From: a virus
Virus record (IMG/VR): IMGVR_UViG_3300046737_000215
Coordinates: 1 to 57,439 of that record
Direction: 5' to 3' (one strand)
DNA: 57,439 nt
A program made the position numbers and the translations under genes. Within the stretch, counting starts at the first letter, position 1; the number at the start of each line of letters is the position of its first letter. Below are positions 42,968 through 49,875 of the stretch, piece by piece. Under the pieces are notes generated by a model, which was not told the DNA's origin, searched no databases, and worked only from the letters and a program-made list of their open reading frames with translations.

Positions 42968-42998
42968 ACATTACGCGCTCGTTCGCGCTGAGAGTCAA
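42968..42998 (-). promoter_or_regulatory. GCGCG-type promoter E4
   Basis: Minus strand TTGACT (42993-42998), 19 bases containing GCGCGAACGAGCGCG, then TAATGT (42968-42973). Shares the leader word GCACCAAAGGG with E3. Confidence 0.65.
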
Positions 42999-43288
42999 CC
43001 TTCGAAGTTCGCGGCCGCGGCGAACGTCCGAGCCAGAGCCATCCGCAAATCGGGGCGTGAGACCTCACCTTCCGGCAAGAGGCCATCGAAGATTAGTGAT
43101 TGGTTGTTTCGGCTCTCGAATGCCTCCTGCAGTGCCTTACGCGCCAGTCCGCGCGCTTGCGGAAGATTCATCGCGGAGAAGTGTCCTACCGTGCGGCCAT
43201 CGAGTATGACGCGGTAAACGTAGGGCGCGGCCTTAACGCGTGCGTCGAAGTCGAGGCTTGCCGTGATGCGGGTAAGGTCGATGGGCAT
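42995..43288 (-). CDS. Hypothetical protein, 97 aa
   Basis: MPIDLTRITASLDFDARVKA with a beta part (PYVYRVILDGRTVGHFSAMN) and helices (QARGLARKALQEAFESRN). AAAGGA precedes the ATG. Not recognised. Confidence 0.6.
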   Translation of the reverse strand: MPIDLTRITASLDFDARVKAAPYVYRVILDGRTVGHFSAMNLPQARGLARKALQEAFESRNNQSLIFDGLLPEGEVSRPDLRMALARTFAAAANFEG

Positions 43289-43307
43289 GTTCTTGTCCTT
43301 TGTTCGA

Positions 43308-43324
43308 AGAGAGAGAGAGAGAGA
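43308..43324. repeat. AG dinucleotide run
   Basis: About eight AG repeats in the leader of the 97-residue gene, prone to slippage. Confidence 0.8.
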
Positions 43325-43325
43325 T

Positions 43326-43511
43326 TCAGCGGCTAACAGCGTGCCACGCTTCGATGGCCTCGCGTGTGTGGTGGTAATGAGAGCCGGACATGTAGCAAAA
43401 GCTCGTGTCCGCGGCAGAGTCGAGGATAAGCCCCGCGGCCAGCGCGGCGCCGAGCACGAGAGCGGCGCCGAGTTTTGCGAGTCGTTCGATTCGTCGTTCT
43501 GAGTTATTCAT
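43326..43511 (-). CDS. Small membrane or secreted protein, 61 aa
   Basis: Basic start (MNNSERRIERLAKLG), then a hydrophobic helix AALVLGAALAAGLILDSAA and a His/Tyr-rich end (CYMSGSHYHHTREA). Could be anchored in the inner membrane. ATGA overlap with the upstream gene. Confidence 0.55.
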   Translation of the reverse strand: MNNSERRIERLAKLGAALVLGAALAAGLILDSAADTSFCYMSGSHYHHTREAIEAWHAVSR

Positions 43512-43642
43512 GTTCCACCATCCTGCGGCATGGCCGCGAAGAGAGCAAGGGCTTTGCGATCGGACTGTCGTTCCGCAAGCGCCAGCAGCACCCTACGGGC
43601 CGACTCGCCGCGTAGCCATCGGAGCGTCTCGGAGCGGGTCAC
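43508..43642 (-). CDS. Hypothetical basic protein, 44 aa
   Basis: Starts at GTG overlapping the previous stop: VTRSETLRWLRGESARRVLL then ALAERQSDRKALALFAAMPQ. Basic amphipathic helices. Not recognised. Confidence 0.45.
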   Translation of the reverse strand: MTRSETLRWLRGESARRVLLALAERQSDRKALALFAAMPQDGGT

Positions 43643-43707
43643 TTGCCCCCCGATGAGAGCATCGAGAGCAGCACGAACACTACGAGAGCTGTTTCAAAGG
43701 GTGACAT
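43639..43707 (-). CDS. Small hydrophobic peptide, 22 aa
   Basis: MSPFETALVVFVLLSMLSSG and two more residues: a single membrane helix. Coupled to the following gene by GTGA. Confidence 0.4.
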   Translation of the reverse strand: MSPFETALVVFVLLSMLSSGGK

Positions 43708-44032
43708 TCGGCCTCCTGCCTAAGTTGTCGGCCGACTCGGCGCCGAGCTTGAGAACTATTTTCGCGCGCCTCGGAGCGGCATCGAGCGGCGCTAGCCGAC
43801 CCCGCGCTACGCGTTGCGGGAATCGTGCCAGCCTGATTCCCGAGCGATTCCGCGGTGTCGGACAACGCCCACCCGGGGGCTCGTGCCGGAATCCTCAATG
43901 ATTTCGCTGCCGACATGTAGGCAAGCGGTTTTGGCGCCCGGTGCCCGGCCGGGCCGGCGGCGCCCCAGTCCCTTTTATAGAAGAGTTCGGCAAACTTTTC
44001 AATAGTTCCGAGGCCTTACGGCCGGGTCGTCT
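43708..44032. other. Intergenic region
   Basis: About 325 bases. It contains a GC-rich inverted repeat with GGCGCC ends (43934-43966) followed by CAGTCCCTTTT on the plus strand. A 78-codon minus frame (43680-43916) lacks a ribosome site and is not supported. Confidence 0.5.
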
Positions 44033-44377
44033 TTATAGACTCGCCCAGTTATTTTTGGCGGCCGAACGAACCGCGAAAAGCTGGGCCCGGAGGGCATCGA
44101 GGTCCGTCTCTCCGGTGCCCAGCGGCGCGACGGCGTCGAACCTACCCGCCCTAGCGGCTCGCTCTTCGCGACGGGTCGCACGGATTTCGAACCGAGTAGG
44201 CGGCCTTCGAAAGTCGGCCTCGCGCACGCCGTCGTGTCGGCGGGAATGCTTTGGGAGCGGGCGGTTCGAGTAGCCGTCCGGCGTAGCGCGCTTACGCCCC
44301 GAGGCATACCCGGTTTCGAACACGCCGCCTCCGTAGCCCAGGCGTTCAAGCTCTTCGTCTAAGTCAGTGAAGCTCAC
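44033..44377 (-). CDS. Hypothetical protein, 114 aa
   Basis: GTG start overlapping the DNA ligase stop (GTGA): VSFTDLDEELERLGYGGGVF. Arg-rich middle (RPPTRFEIRATRREERAARA) and helical end. May bind nucleic acid. Not recognised. Confidence 0.6.
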   Translation of the reverse strand: MSFTDLDEELERLGYGGGVFETGYASGRKRATPDGYSNRPLPKHSRRHDGVREADFRRPPTRFEIRATRREERAARAGRFDAVAPLGTGETDLDALRAQLFAVRSAAKNNWASL

Positions 44378-45276
44378 GAGAGATCGTCTTCGTGTCGGAA
44401 GGCTACCCACACGGGGAATCGCGGTGCGGCGACTACCCCCGCTGCGGCGAAGTGCCGGAACGTCACCCGCTTGCCGACCAGCTGGTCGCGGATTACCCAG
44501 AAGTCCTTGCGCTGCTGGGCAGAGAAGCCGGTGCCGATCGAGAACTCTACCAGCTGGTCGCCCCGGCGCACTACGCACGTAAGCGCTCCGAGGTCGTTGT
44601 GCCCCGATTTGCCCGCTTGATGGCTAGTCCGCTTGGTATGTCCTAGGTTGTCGACCGTTGGCTCGTTACCGTTGTGCATGCGTTCGACCGTGTCAATGAC
44701 GACGGCCTCTTCATCTTCGAAGCGCTTGAGTTTCGTCAAAATGCCCTCTTTGCTCGTCGCCCTGCCTTGACGATATAGTCCGTGCGGTGAGCGAATCATC
44801 GCTCCCTCGTAGCCGTCTCGGAGAGCGCCCGCCTCGAACGAATCGAGGTCTGCCGCTGAGCCTACGAGCTCCTGGTTGACGACTTCCAGCCGCGCCTCGG
44901 GGTTCGCCCGCACGATCGCCCGCACGACTTCCAACCTGGCCTCGTAGCCCAGCTCGGGGCGGTTGTGGACGTCAAAGACGTAGAACGTGACATCCGGCTC
45001 GCCGTCGTGGCGCATACACCCCGACGTGGCCGCTTGCATCGCGTTCTGCGCGTTGGGCGGGCCGACGATAAGTTCGCCGTCCAAGCCCGAGAGTTCCGGG
45101 CGCCCGAAAAGGGCTCGACAGTGGGCGTTCGGGATGGGCTTGAGCGAGCGCGAGACGAGCTGGCCGTCGATGACGAGCCCTCGGATACCGTCTAACTTCA
45201 CGGACGCATAGACCGGGAACTTGACGGGGTGCTTGGGGTCTAGCTTTGCGGCTAAGAGCGGCTTGAAGGTGGTCAT
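44374..45276 (-). CDS. ATP-dependent DNA ligase
   Basis: A 300-residue ligase. The adenylation motif is SVKLDG (Lys27), followed by FYVFDV, GYEGAMIRS and LTKLKRF as nucleotidyltransferase motifs III-V; the C-terminal part is an OB fold. Seals nicks during replication and repair. The start at 45276 (MTTFKPLL) is preferred because the upstream 49-residue gene stops one base before it. Confidence 0.9.
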   Translation of the reverse strand: MTTFKPLLAAKLDPKHPVKFPVYASVKLDGIRGLVIDGQLVSRSLKPIPNAHCRALFGRPELSGLDGELIVGPPNAQNAMQAATSGCMRHDGEPDVTFYVFDVHNRPELGYEARLEVVRAIVRANPEARLEVVNQELVGSAADLDSFEAGALRDGYEGAMIRSPHGLYRQGRATSKEGILTKLKRFEDEEAVVIDTVERMHNGNEPTVDNLGHTKRTSHQAGKSGHNDLGALTCVVRRGDQLVEFSIGTGFSAQQRKDFWVIRDQLVGKRVTFRHFAAAGVVAAPRFPVWVAFRHEDDLS

Positions 45277-45277
45277 A

Positions 45278-45427
45278 TCAATATGCCTGCCTTCCATCTG
45301 AGGTGTACATCAACCAAGTGGCCAGAACCGGCTGCTTATAAAACGTCGCCCAGCTCTCGACGGCCACGAGCTGGTCCGCGTAGCTATGCCAGCGTCGCAC
45401 TCTCGTAACCCATCTCCAGTTAGTCAC
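45278..45427 (-). CDS. Hypothetical protein, 49 aa
   Basis: GTG start overlapping the RNA ligase stop: VTNWRWVTRVRRWHSYADQL, then VAVESWATFYKQPVLATWLM. Trp- and Arg-rich. It fills the gap between the two ligase genes, coupled to both. Not recognised. Confidence 0.55.
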   Translation of the reverse strand: MTNWRWVTRVRRWHSYADQLVAVESWATFYKQPVLATWLMYTSDGRQAY

Positions 45428-46008
45428 TCGCACGGTGAAGACTCCCCTCGAACCCACTTGGGCTCGTTGTGTTTCTCTGCCAAAAGCTTGAACCTCTGCC
45501 CGGTTTGGTGCAAGAGGATAATGATGCCCTCGGGGCGCATAAACCCAGGGGCCGCGACCGAGCCGGAAGCCATCAAAGGCGCCAACACCGACATCGGGTC
45601 AACTAACAGCCCTTCGTACAGCTTCGGCACGACCGAGCAACAGCTAGGAGTGTTGGGGTTGTGCGCCCCGAAGCGCCGGGTGTCGAAGAGCGAGAACGTG
45701 CGGCCTTCGACGCCGTACCCACGCCCTACGCCCTGCCCCCACCACTCGCCGTAGTGCCAGCCCGCCCCGAGCTTAGCCAACTCGACAGCGTTCTCGGTGA
45801 CCCAAGCCGCGAAGCCGTAGTTGTCCGAGGTCTTGCCGGGAGTCAGCCAGCGGTTACGCGAGCCGGCCAGCACGCGGCCGTCGTCGGTCACATGCACGAG
45901 GGCGTTCGTCCCGTCAAGCTTCTCGGTGGCCGTCATCGCGATGCCGGACCACCTCGGGGTCTTGCCCCAGGGCTGAAACTCGGGCGTGTTTTGGATGTCG
46001 TTCGTCAT
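45424..46008 (-). CDS. RNA ligase (Rnl2-like nucleotidyltransferase)
   Basis: A 194-residue protein with the ligase adenylation motif TEKLDGTN (Lys30), then EWWGQGVGRGYG, TFSLFDTRRF and EGIIILL, as in small RNA ligases and related proteins. Would join nicked or cut RNA; in some phages such enzymes counter tRNA-cleaving defence. The promoter at 46015-46044 places the transcription start at the ATG. Family identity is likely; the substrate is not shown. Confidence 0.75.
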   Translation of the reverse strand: MTNDIQNTPEFQPWGKTPRWSGIAMTATEKLDGTNALVHVTDDGRVLAGSRNRWLTPGKTSDNYGFAAWVTENAVELAKLGAGWHYGEWWGQGVGRGYGVEGRTFSLFDTRRFGAHNPNTPSCCSVVPKLYEGLLVDPMSVLAPLMASGSVAAPGFMRPEGIIILLHQTGQRFKLLAEKHNEPKWVRGESSPCE

Positions 46009-46014
46009 ATGGGC

Positions 46015-46044
46015 AGCGTACCGCCGAGGCGGGTCAGATGTCAA
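46015..46044 (-). promoter_or_regulatory. Promoter of the ligase operon
   Basis: On the minus strand TTGACA (46039-46044), 18-base spacer, TACGCT (46015-46020). The expected start falls on the ATG at 46008, so the mRNA would be leaderless. Confidence 0.65.
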
Positions 46045-46061
46045 GCACGATACGATGCGGA

Positions 46062-46757
46062 ATGAAAGAAGTATCGGCAATCTTCGTGCATGGAGTTGGT
46101 GAGCAAACGCACGACTTCGCCTCAGCGGCGCGCAAACAGCTCAGCGGGGCCTTAGCCGTCAAAGGCGTCAAGCTCCGGGCGGCTAGCGTGCACTGGGCCC
46201 CGCTCGCGGACCAGCTAGAGCACAACTTCCTGCGCAACGCCCAGCTCCGGGGCAGCACGGGCAACCTCACCCAGCGCCTAGTCGTGGGCACCCTGGCGGA
46301 CGCTATCGCGTATCAAGCCTCAGAGCGTCTGCGCGAGCAAATCGCGTACTTGATTGACTACGAGTACACCCGCCTTCGAGTGCCCGAAGTGCACGTATTC
46401 GCTCACTCCTTAGGCGGGTTGATCTCGCTCGACTGGCTGCGCACGCGCAACAACGTACGGCCCGCGCATCTATGGACGCTGGGGTGCAACGTGGGCTTGT
46501 TCAACCTGGGGCGGCAGTTCGACTGCCCGCTCTCCGTTGCTGGCGCCGGCCGCTGGAGCAACCTTTTTTACCCCAGCGATCTTCTGGGATTTCCCTTGCA
46601 GGCCCAGCCAGGCTTCGGGCATGTACAGGACGTCGCTATCCGGTCGGCGGGCTTCTGGCGAATGTCTACGATTGTGCCCGGTCTCCGGCACCTTGACTAC
46701 TGGTCGGACTCGCGGTTGTGGGGCGATACCCTACCGGGGCTGATGCTAGCGAAATAG
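46062..46757 (+). CDS. Alpha/beta hydrolase (lipase/esterase-like)
   Basis: A 231-residue protein (239 from the ATG at 46038). It has an oxyanion-side HGVGEQ near the start, the nucleophile elbow AHSLGG and a late His in LRHLDYWSD. Probably hydrolyses an ester, perhaps a lipid or acylated cell-wall component. First gene of a three-gene plus cassette with the metzincin and the endolysin. Some bacterial proteins of this type act on phospholipids, but the substrate is unknown here. Confidence 0.75.
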   Translation: MKEVSAIFVHGVGEQTHDFASAARKQLSGALAVKGVKLRAASVHWAPLADQLEHNFLRNAQLRGSTGNLTQRLVVGTLADAIAYQASERLREQIAYLIDYEYTRLRVPEVHVFAHSLGGLISLDWLRTRNNVRPAHLWTLGCNVGLFNLGRQFDCPLSVAGAGRWSNLFYPSDLLGFPLQAQPGFGHVQDVAIRSAGFWRMSTIVPGLRHLDYWSDSRLWGDTLPGLMLAK

Positions 46758-46821
46758 AGACGCCAACGGAGACCGGAACCGGCCCGGCCGGGCTATCCTT
46801 GACCTCACGAGGGTGGATGAC

Positions 46822-47628
46822 GTGGACGCGATTCTTAATCTCACAGATGCCGTGGCTCGCATAGAGAGCAAACTGGAGGCGGCACAAGACGCTGAACCGC
46901 AGACACGGGAACTTCTCCGGTTGACGATTCGCGAGGCCGTAAGCGAGGCCCTGAACCCCATAGACGCTCGCCTAGACGCCCTCGAACGCGACGTCGCGCG
47001 TGCCAAGACCGCCGGGGCCGTAATAGCCGCCGCGGTAGCGTTCCTCGCCCCGGTGGCCAGCTGGCTACTCCCCAGGTTGACGGTGCTTTTATCCACGCTC
47101 GCGGTGCTGAGTTGCACTACCTTAGCCGGATGCGCCGCGCTGCCTAGCGACGTGGCCGAGTTGCCCGCCGGCGTGCCTGAAGGGCGCACGGACCTTAGAT
47201 GGTGCGAGCTGGAGCGCCCCGTTTACGTAGTGATTTCCGACGCGGTGCCCGCCGAGACCGCCTTGACGATGCTCAGCGCAATCGAGTGGTGGGCTGCCCG
47301 AGGCGTCGACTACCTCGTGCCCGTAGTCCGCCCCGCCGCCGAGGCGCCCCGCGACGTACCCGGGCACCGGGAAATCCGGGTCGTGCCGTCGGCCTTAGAG
47401 GAGCCGCTGCTGGGCTACACGAGCTACCGGTATTGGCCCGAAGGCTGCCTAGTGTCGGCGCAAATCGAGCTCCGCATCCCGAGGCTTCAATCCGGGGCTC
47501 ACGAACTCGGGCACGCCCTCGGGCTCGGGCACTCGGAAGACCCCTGGAATCTGATGTACTTCGGCGCCTATCCGGAGAAGGACGGGCCTTGGGACTTGAC
47601 ACCCGAGCAGATCGAGGCGGTAAAGTGA
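46822..47628 (+). CDS. Membrane-anchored metzincin-type metalloprotease
   Basis: 268 residues from the GTG at 46822 (271 from the GTG at 46813). Numbering from 46813: residues 1-65 form a coiled coil (ARIESKLEAAQDAE), 66-105 are hydrophobic (GAVIAAAVAFLAPVASWLL, LTVLLSTLAVLSC), with a lipobox-like LAGC at Cys107, then a zinc protease domain HELGHALGLGH (230-240) and a Met turn NLMYF. The N-terminal half resembles XhlA-type phage membrane proteins. The whole is a single open frame, so it is a fusion or has an internal start. The endolysin starts at its stop codon (GTGA). Confidence 0.7.
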   Translation: MDAILNLTDAVARIESKLEAAQDAEPQTRELLRLTIREAVSEALNPIDARLDALERDVARAKTAGAVIAAAVAFLAPVASWLLPRLTVLLSTLAVLSCTTLAGCAALPSDVAELPAGVPEGRTDLRWCELERPVYVVISDAVPAETALTMLSAIEWWAARGVDYLVPVVRPAAEAPRDVPGHREIRVVPSALEEPLLGYTSYRYWPEGCLVSAQIELRIPRLQSGAHELGHALGLGHSEDPWNLMYFGAYPEKDGPWDLTPEQIEAVK

Positions 47629-48080
47629 AGAAGAAGTACGCCAGCGACGACATCGAGCTGCTTCTGCCGTCGTTTCGCCCGATAGCCCGCGCGCTGCTTG
47701 AGCGCATGGCAGCTCGGGGCCACGACGCCTGCCCGTTCGACACCCTCCGGACGCCAGAGCAGGCCCTCCGGAACGCCCAGCGCGGCACTGGGAGCCTCCA
47801 GTCCATACATATGTGGGGCTGCGCCATCGACGTGATTTGCCAGCAGCACGGCTGGGACTGTGCCAAGCATAAGTGCCGCTTCTTCCAAGACCTAGGCGCC
47901 GAAGCCAAGGCGCTTGGGTTGATTTGGGGCGGCGAGTGGGCTCGTCGAGACATGCCGCACTGCCAAGTGATACCGGTCGGCAAGTGGCAGAACGAGATGC
48001 GTCGGCTTCCTATCGGACCTGAGTCCGAAGGCGCCAGGGACGCACTCGTTCGCCGCTACTTGGCTACCTTCAAACGATAA
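47625..48080 (+). CDS. Endolysin, M15 L,D-peptidase family
   Basis: A 151-residue peptidase starting at GTG overlapping the metzincin stop. The M15 signature is SIHMWGCAID (His62, Asp69) and the third ligand is in DMPHC (His112). Cleaves peptide crosslinks in peptidoglycan. The adjacent metzincin and alpha/beta hydrolase suggest an envelope-targeting operon, and small membrane genes lie on the opposite strand just beyond. Confidence 0.85.
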   Translation: MKKKYASDDIELLLPSFRPIARALLERMAARGHDACPFDTLRTPEQALRNAQRGTGSLQSIHMWGCAIDVICQQHGWDCAKHKCRFFQDLGAEAKALGLIWGGEWARRDMPHCQVIPVGKWQNEMRRLPIGPESEGARDALVRRYLATFKR

Positions 48081-48246
48081 CCGCTTCGCTCAAGTACCCA
48101 TCCGGGTCGTCGGCTGACAAGTAGGACGCCAACACCGGCGCGTTGATAGGGCGGGGCTCCAGGTAGTCCAAGGACATCACTGTCCGGTGCCCGTGGCCGA
48201 AGTATTGGAGCTCTCGGAGCGCTTCGATCAACTCGTCAACGGTCAT
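48070..48246 (-). CDS. Hypothetical protein, 58 aa
   Basis: MTVDELIEALRELQYFGHGH with a C-terminal part PINAPVLASYLSADDPDGYL. GGGGCG is five bases before this ATG; an upstream in-frame ATG (48258) is possible. Overlaps the end of the endolysin gene on the other strand by about ten bases. Not recognised. Confidence 0.6.
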   Translation of the reverse strand: MTVDELIEALRELQYFGHGHRTVMSLDYLEPRPINAPVLASYLSADDPDGYLSEAVIV

Positions 48247-48358
48247 AAATCGCCCCATCCCAGGCCGCCACGAACGCGGCGACTAGAGACCAAAACGAAA
48301 TCACGATTAGCGCCATAAGCGCCAACTCGGCGGCGAACTCTTTGACTCGTTCAATCAT
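48236..48358 (-). CDS. Small membrane protein, 40 aa
   Basis: MIERVKEFAAELALMALIVI with a single membrane helix (ALIVISFWSLVAAFVAAW). Overlaps the next gene. It could be a holin or i-spanin-type partner, but nothing proves this. Confidence 0.55.
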   Translation of the reverse strand: MIERVKEFAAELALMALIVISFWSLVAAFVAAWDGAIYDR

Positions 48359-48525
48359 TTTACACTCCCCACTTGGTGAATGACTAGCCACAAAGTCAGA
48401 AACAAGACTCCGACTCCGGGCGCTGCCGGGCCTAGGAGGTAGGCCGCCAGGAGCAGCAGACCGACCGCAGCCCCGGCGGTCATGCACACGAACAAAGTCG
48501 TGATGAAGGACTCTAGGTATTTCAT
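48355..48525 (-). CDS. Small two-helix membrane protein, 56 aa (holin candidate)
   Basis: MKYLESFITTLFVCMTAGAA with helices TAGAAVGLLLLAAYLLG and VGVLFLTLWLVIHQVG. Two helices and small size fit class II holins. It is in the overlapping chain (ATGA) with the lipoprotein and the one-helix protein, opposite the endolysin. Confidence 0.6.
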   Translation of the reverse strand: MKYLESFITTLFVCMTAGAAVGLLLLAAYLLGPAAPGVGVLFLTLWLVIHQVGSVK

Positions 48526-48749
48526 CGGCACGTTGTCACACACACTGACCCGGCGAGGGGCGGCGCGTTTTCCGAGTAGACGATGGGCGGATTGCACTTA
48601 GTCGAGCAGCTCTGGATCGTGACCTTCGTGCCGATGGGCAGCTTAGGCGACGAAGCGCAGCCCGAGAAGAGCGCGACGCCCGCGATGGCCGCTAGCGTGA
48701 TTGTGACGCCCAATGAAAGTCCCACTACCATATCTCTTAGCTCGTTCAT
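48522..48749 (-). CDS. Lipoprotein, 75 aa (o-spanin-like)
   Basis: Signal peptide (MNELRDMVVGLSLGVTITLA, then AIAGVALFSGC) with a lipobox FSGC, then a 45-residue mature part with more Cys (SCSTKCNPP, VCVTTC). Short lipoproteins in lysis regions act as outer-membrane spanins; the Pro content is modest, so this is only a suggestion. Its promoter, ribosome site and first nine codons are duplicated upstream (61-bp tandem repeat). Confidence 0.6.
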   Translation of the reverse strand: MNELRDMVVGLSLGVTITLAAIAGVALFSGCASSPKLPIGTKVTIQSCSTKCNPPIVYSENAPPLAGSVCVTTCR

Positions 48750-48843
48750 CTTTGACTCCTTGGTTCCTAACCTAGCACGTCGCCACTACCATATCTCTTA
48801 GCTCGTTCATCTTTGACTCCTTGGTTCCTAACCTAGCACGTCG
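48722..48843. repeat. 61-bp tandem duplication (two perfect copies)
   Basis: Copies at 48722-48782 and 48783-48843. Each holds, on the minus strand, TAGGTTA, AAGGAGTCAAAG and the first nine codons of the lipoprotein gene. Confidence 0.95.
48772..48810 (-). CDS. 12-residue leader-like peptide made by the duplication
   Basis: MNELRDMVVATC then stop. The first nine codons copy the lipoprotein start, the last three copy the end of the upstream 48-residue gene. It has the same strong ribosome site as the lipoprotein. Probably a by-product of the duplication. Confidence 0.4.
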   Translation of the reverse strand: MNELRDMVVATC

Positions 48844-48859
48844 CCACAGCGATAATCAA
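48830..48859 (-). promoter_or_regulatory. Promoter in the distal copy of the duplication
   Basis: On the minus strand TTGATT (48854-48859), 18-base spacer, TAGGTT (48830-48835). The proximal copy keeps TAGGTT (48769-48774) but not the -35. Confidence 0.5.
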
Positions 48860-48979
48860 ACCCCAAATCCCGATCGACAGGATTATCCCCCAGCGGAGAC
48901 CCCGCGCGATATTCCCAGGCGCCACGGCGTCCCGGGCCTCTTCGTCGATAGTGTCCCAGCATTCGCCTCTAATAATCAT
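48833..48979 (-). CDS. Small membrane protein, 48 aa
   Basis: MIIRGECWDTIDEEARDAVA, then a hydrophobic helix WGIILSIGIWGLIIAVATC. Its start overlaps the stop of the frameshifted gene; its stop lies in the promoter of the lipoprotein. Not recognised. Confidence 0.5.
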   Translation of the reverse strand: MIIRGECWDTIDEEARDAVAPGNIARGLRWGIILSIGIWGLIIAVATC

Positions 48980-49252
48980 GGGTGCATCCCTTCGTACTCG
49001 TACCATTCATAGACCGCGTCGGTCAGGCTGTTGGCAAAGTGGTCGACAAAGCCAACCACCGACTCGTGCGTGTCGCGTTCCGACGCAGAGCGAACGAGGT
49101 CCATAGACAGTCGGAACTCGAACCCCCAGCCAGGTGTGTACGACCAACTCCCGGTGTTTGATGTCCGTGCGTAGAGCCTTCAGCTCGTCTGCGCCGTCTG
49201 AAAGCCGCCGTAGGAGGAAGTCAAAGCAGCGCATACTCTCGTCGGGAGTCAT
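48976..49252 (-). pseudogene. Small gene with apparent frameshift
   Basis: Begins MTPDESMRCFDFLLRRLSDG in one frame; the more protein-like end (WGFEFRLSMDLVRSASE, FVDHFANSLTDAVYEWYEYE) is in the +1 frame, which is open only after a stop at 49170-49172. The span is 277 bases, not a multiple of three. Both ends have normal ATGA overlaps with neighbours, so the gene was probably intact with one base fewer. Sequencing error, true mutation or programmed shift cannot be told apart. Confidence 0.5.
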
Positions 49253-49548
49253 TGGTCGTCTCCTGCTGCCCGGAGAACCGCCAAAGCGACTTCGCGCCAA
49301 CTCTTCTTGGACAGCTCCGACTCGTACTTGAACGCCATATCCGACGTACCCGGGCCGATGGCATAGAACTCGTCATGGGCTGCCGCCGCGCAGCGCTCGA
49401 TGGACTCCGCGAGGCGCTGGGCAGCAGTAGGGGTTGCCGGCAAAGCCGGGGGCGGCGGCAGCAGGGTGTCGGCCAGCGCGTCTTCGAGCTCGAACCCGAG
49501 TTCTTCCCGCAACGCCCTAAGCTGCTCTTCGGTGAAGGTCTTGATCAT
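49249..49548 (-). CDS. Hypothetical protein, 99 aa
   Basis: MIKTFTEEQLRALREELGFE, Pro/Ala-rich linker, and a helical end (SELSKKSWREVALAVLRAAG). Coupled to both neighbours. The central EFYAIGPGTSDMAFKYES is not diagnostic. Not recognised. Confidence 0.6.
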   Translation of the reverse strand: MIKTFTEEQLRALREELGFELEDALADTLLPPPPALPATPTAAQRLAESIERCAAAAHDEFYAIGPGTSDMAFKYESELSKKSWREVALAVLRAAGDDQ

Positions 49549-49875
49549 TTATGACCGCCCCGCTCTGTAGACGAAAGCAATGAGCTTGCCGCCTGAAACA
49601 TCTAAGTCCTTCAGCACGTCACGCTGCTCTGCCATCGCCTCTTCGGCATCCGCCTGGAGGTCAAAGCGCCCGAACTGTTCCATCCATTCCAGCGCGGACA
49701 CTTCGGTCGTGTGGCTCGGGGTAAGAACGGGCGTGCCACCTCGGCGCTGAGAGAAGTAGATGCGGGAGACGCCACCGACTAGGTCGATGAGGACGGCTTC
49801 GGCGGTGATGGACTGACCATCGTTGACGAGTTGGTGCATTTCAGTGAGGTCATAATCGTCTGGGTGCGTAGTCAT
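49549..49875 (-). CDS. Hypothetical protein, 108 aa
   Basis: ATG at 49875 overlaps the RuvC-like stop (ATGA): MTTHPDDYDLTEMHQLVNDG with a beta core (ITAEAVLIDLVGGVSRIYFS) and helical end. Stop is directly before the next start. Not recognised. Confidence 0.6.
   Translation of the reverse strand: MTTHPDDYDLTEMHQLVNDGQSITAEAVLIDLVGGVSRIYFSQRRGGTPVLTPSHTTEVSALEWMEQFGRFDLQADAEEAMAEQRDVLKDLDVSGGKLIAFVYRAGRS

Noticed and set aside
43680-43916. A 78-codon minus frame overlapping the 22-residue peptide gene.
   Set aside because: No ribosome site, composition not distinct from background.
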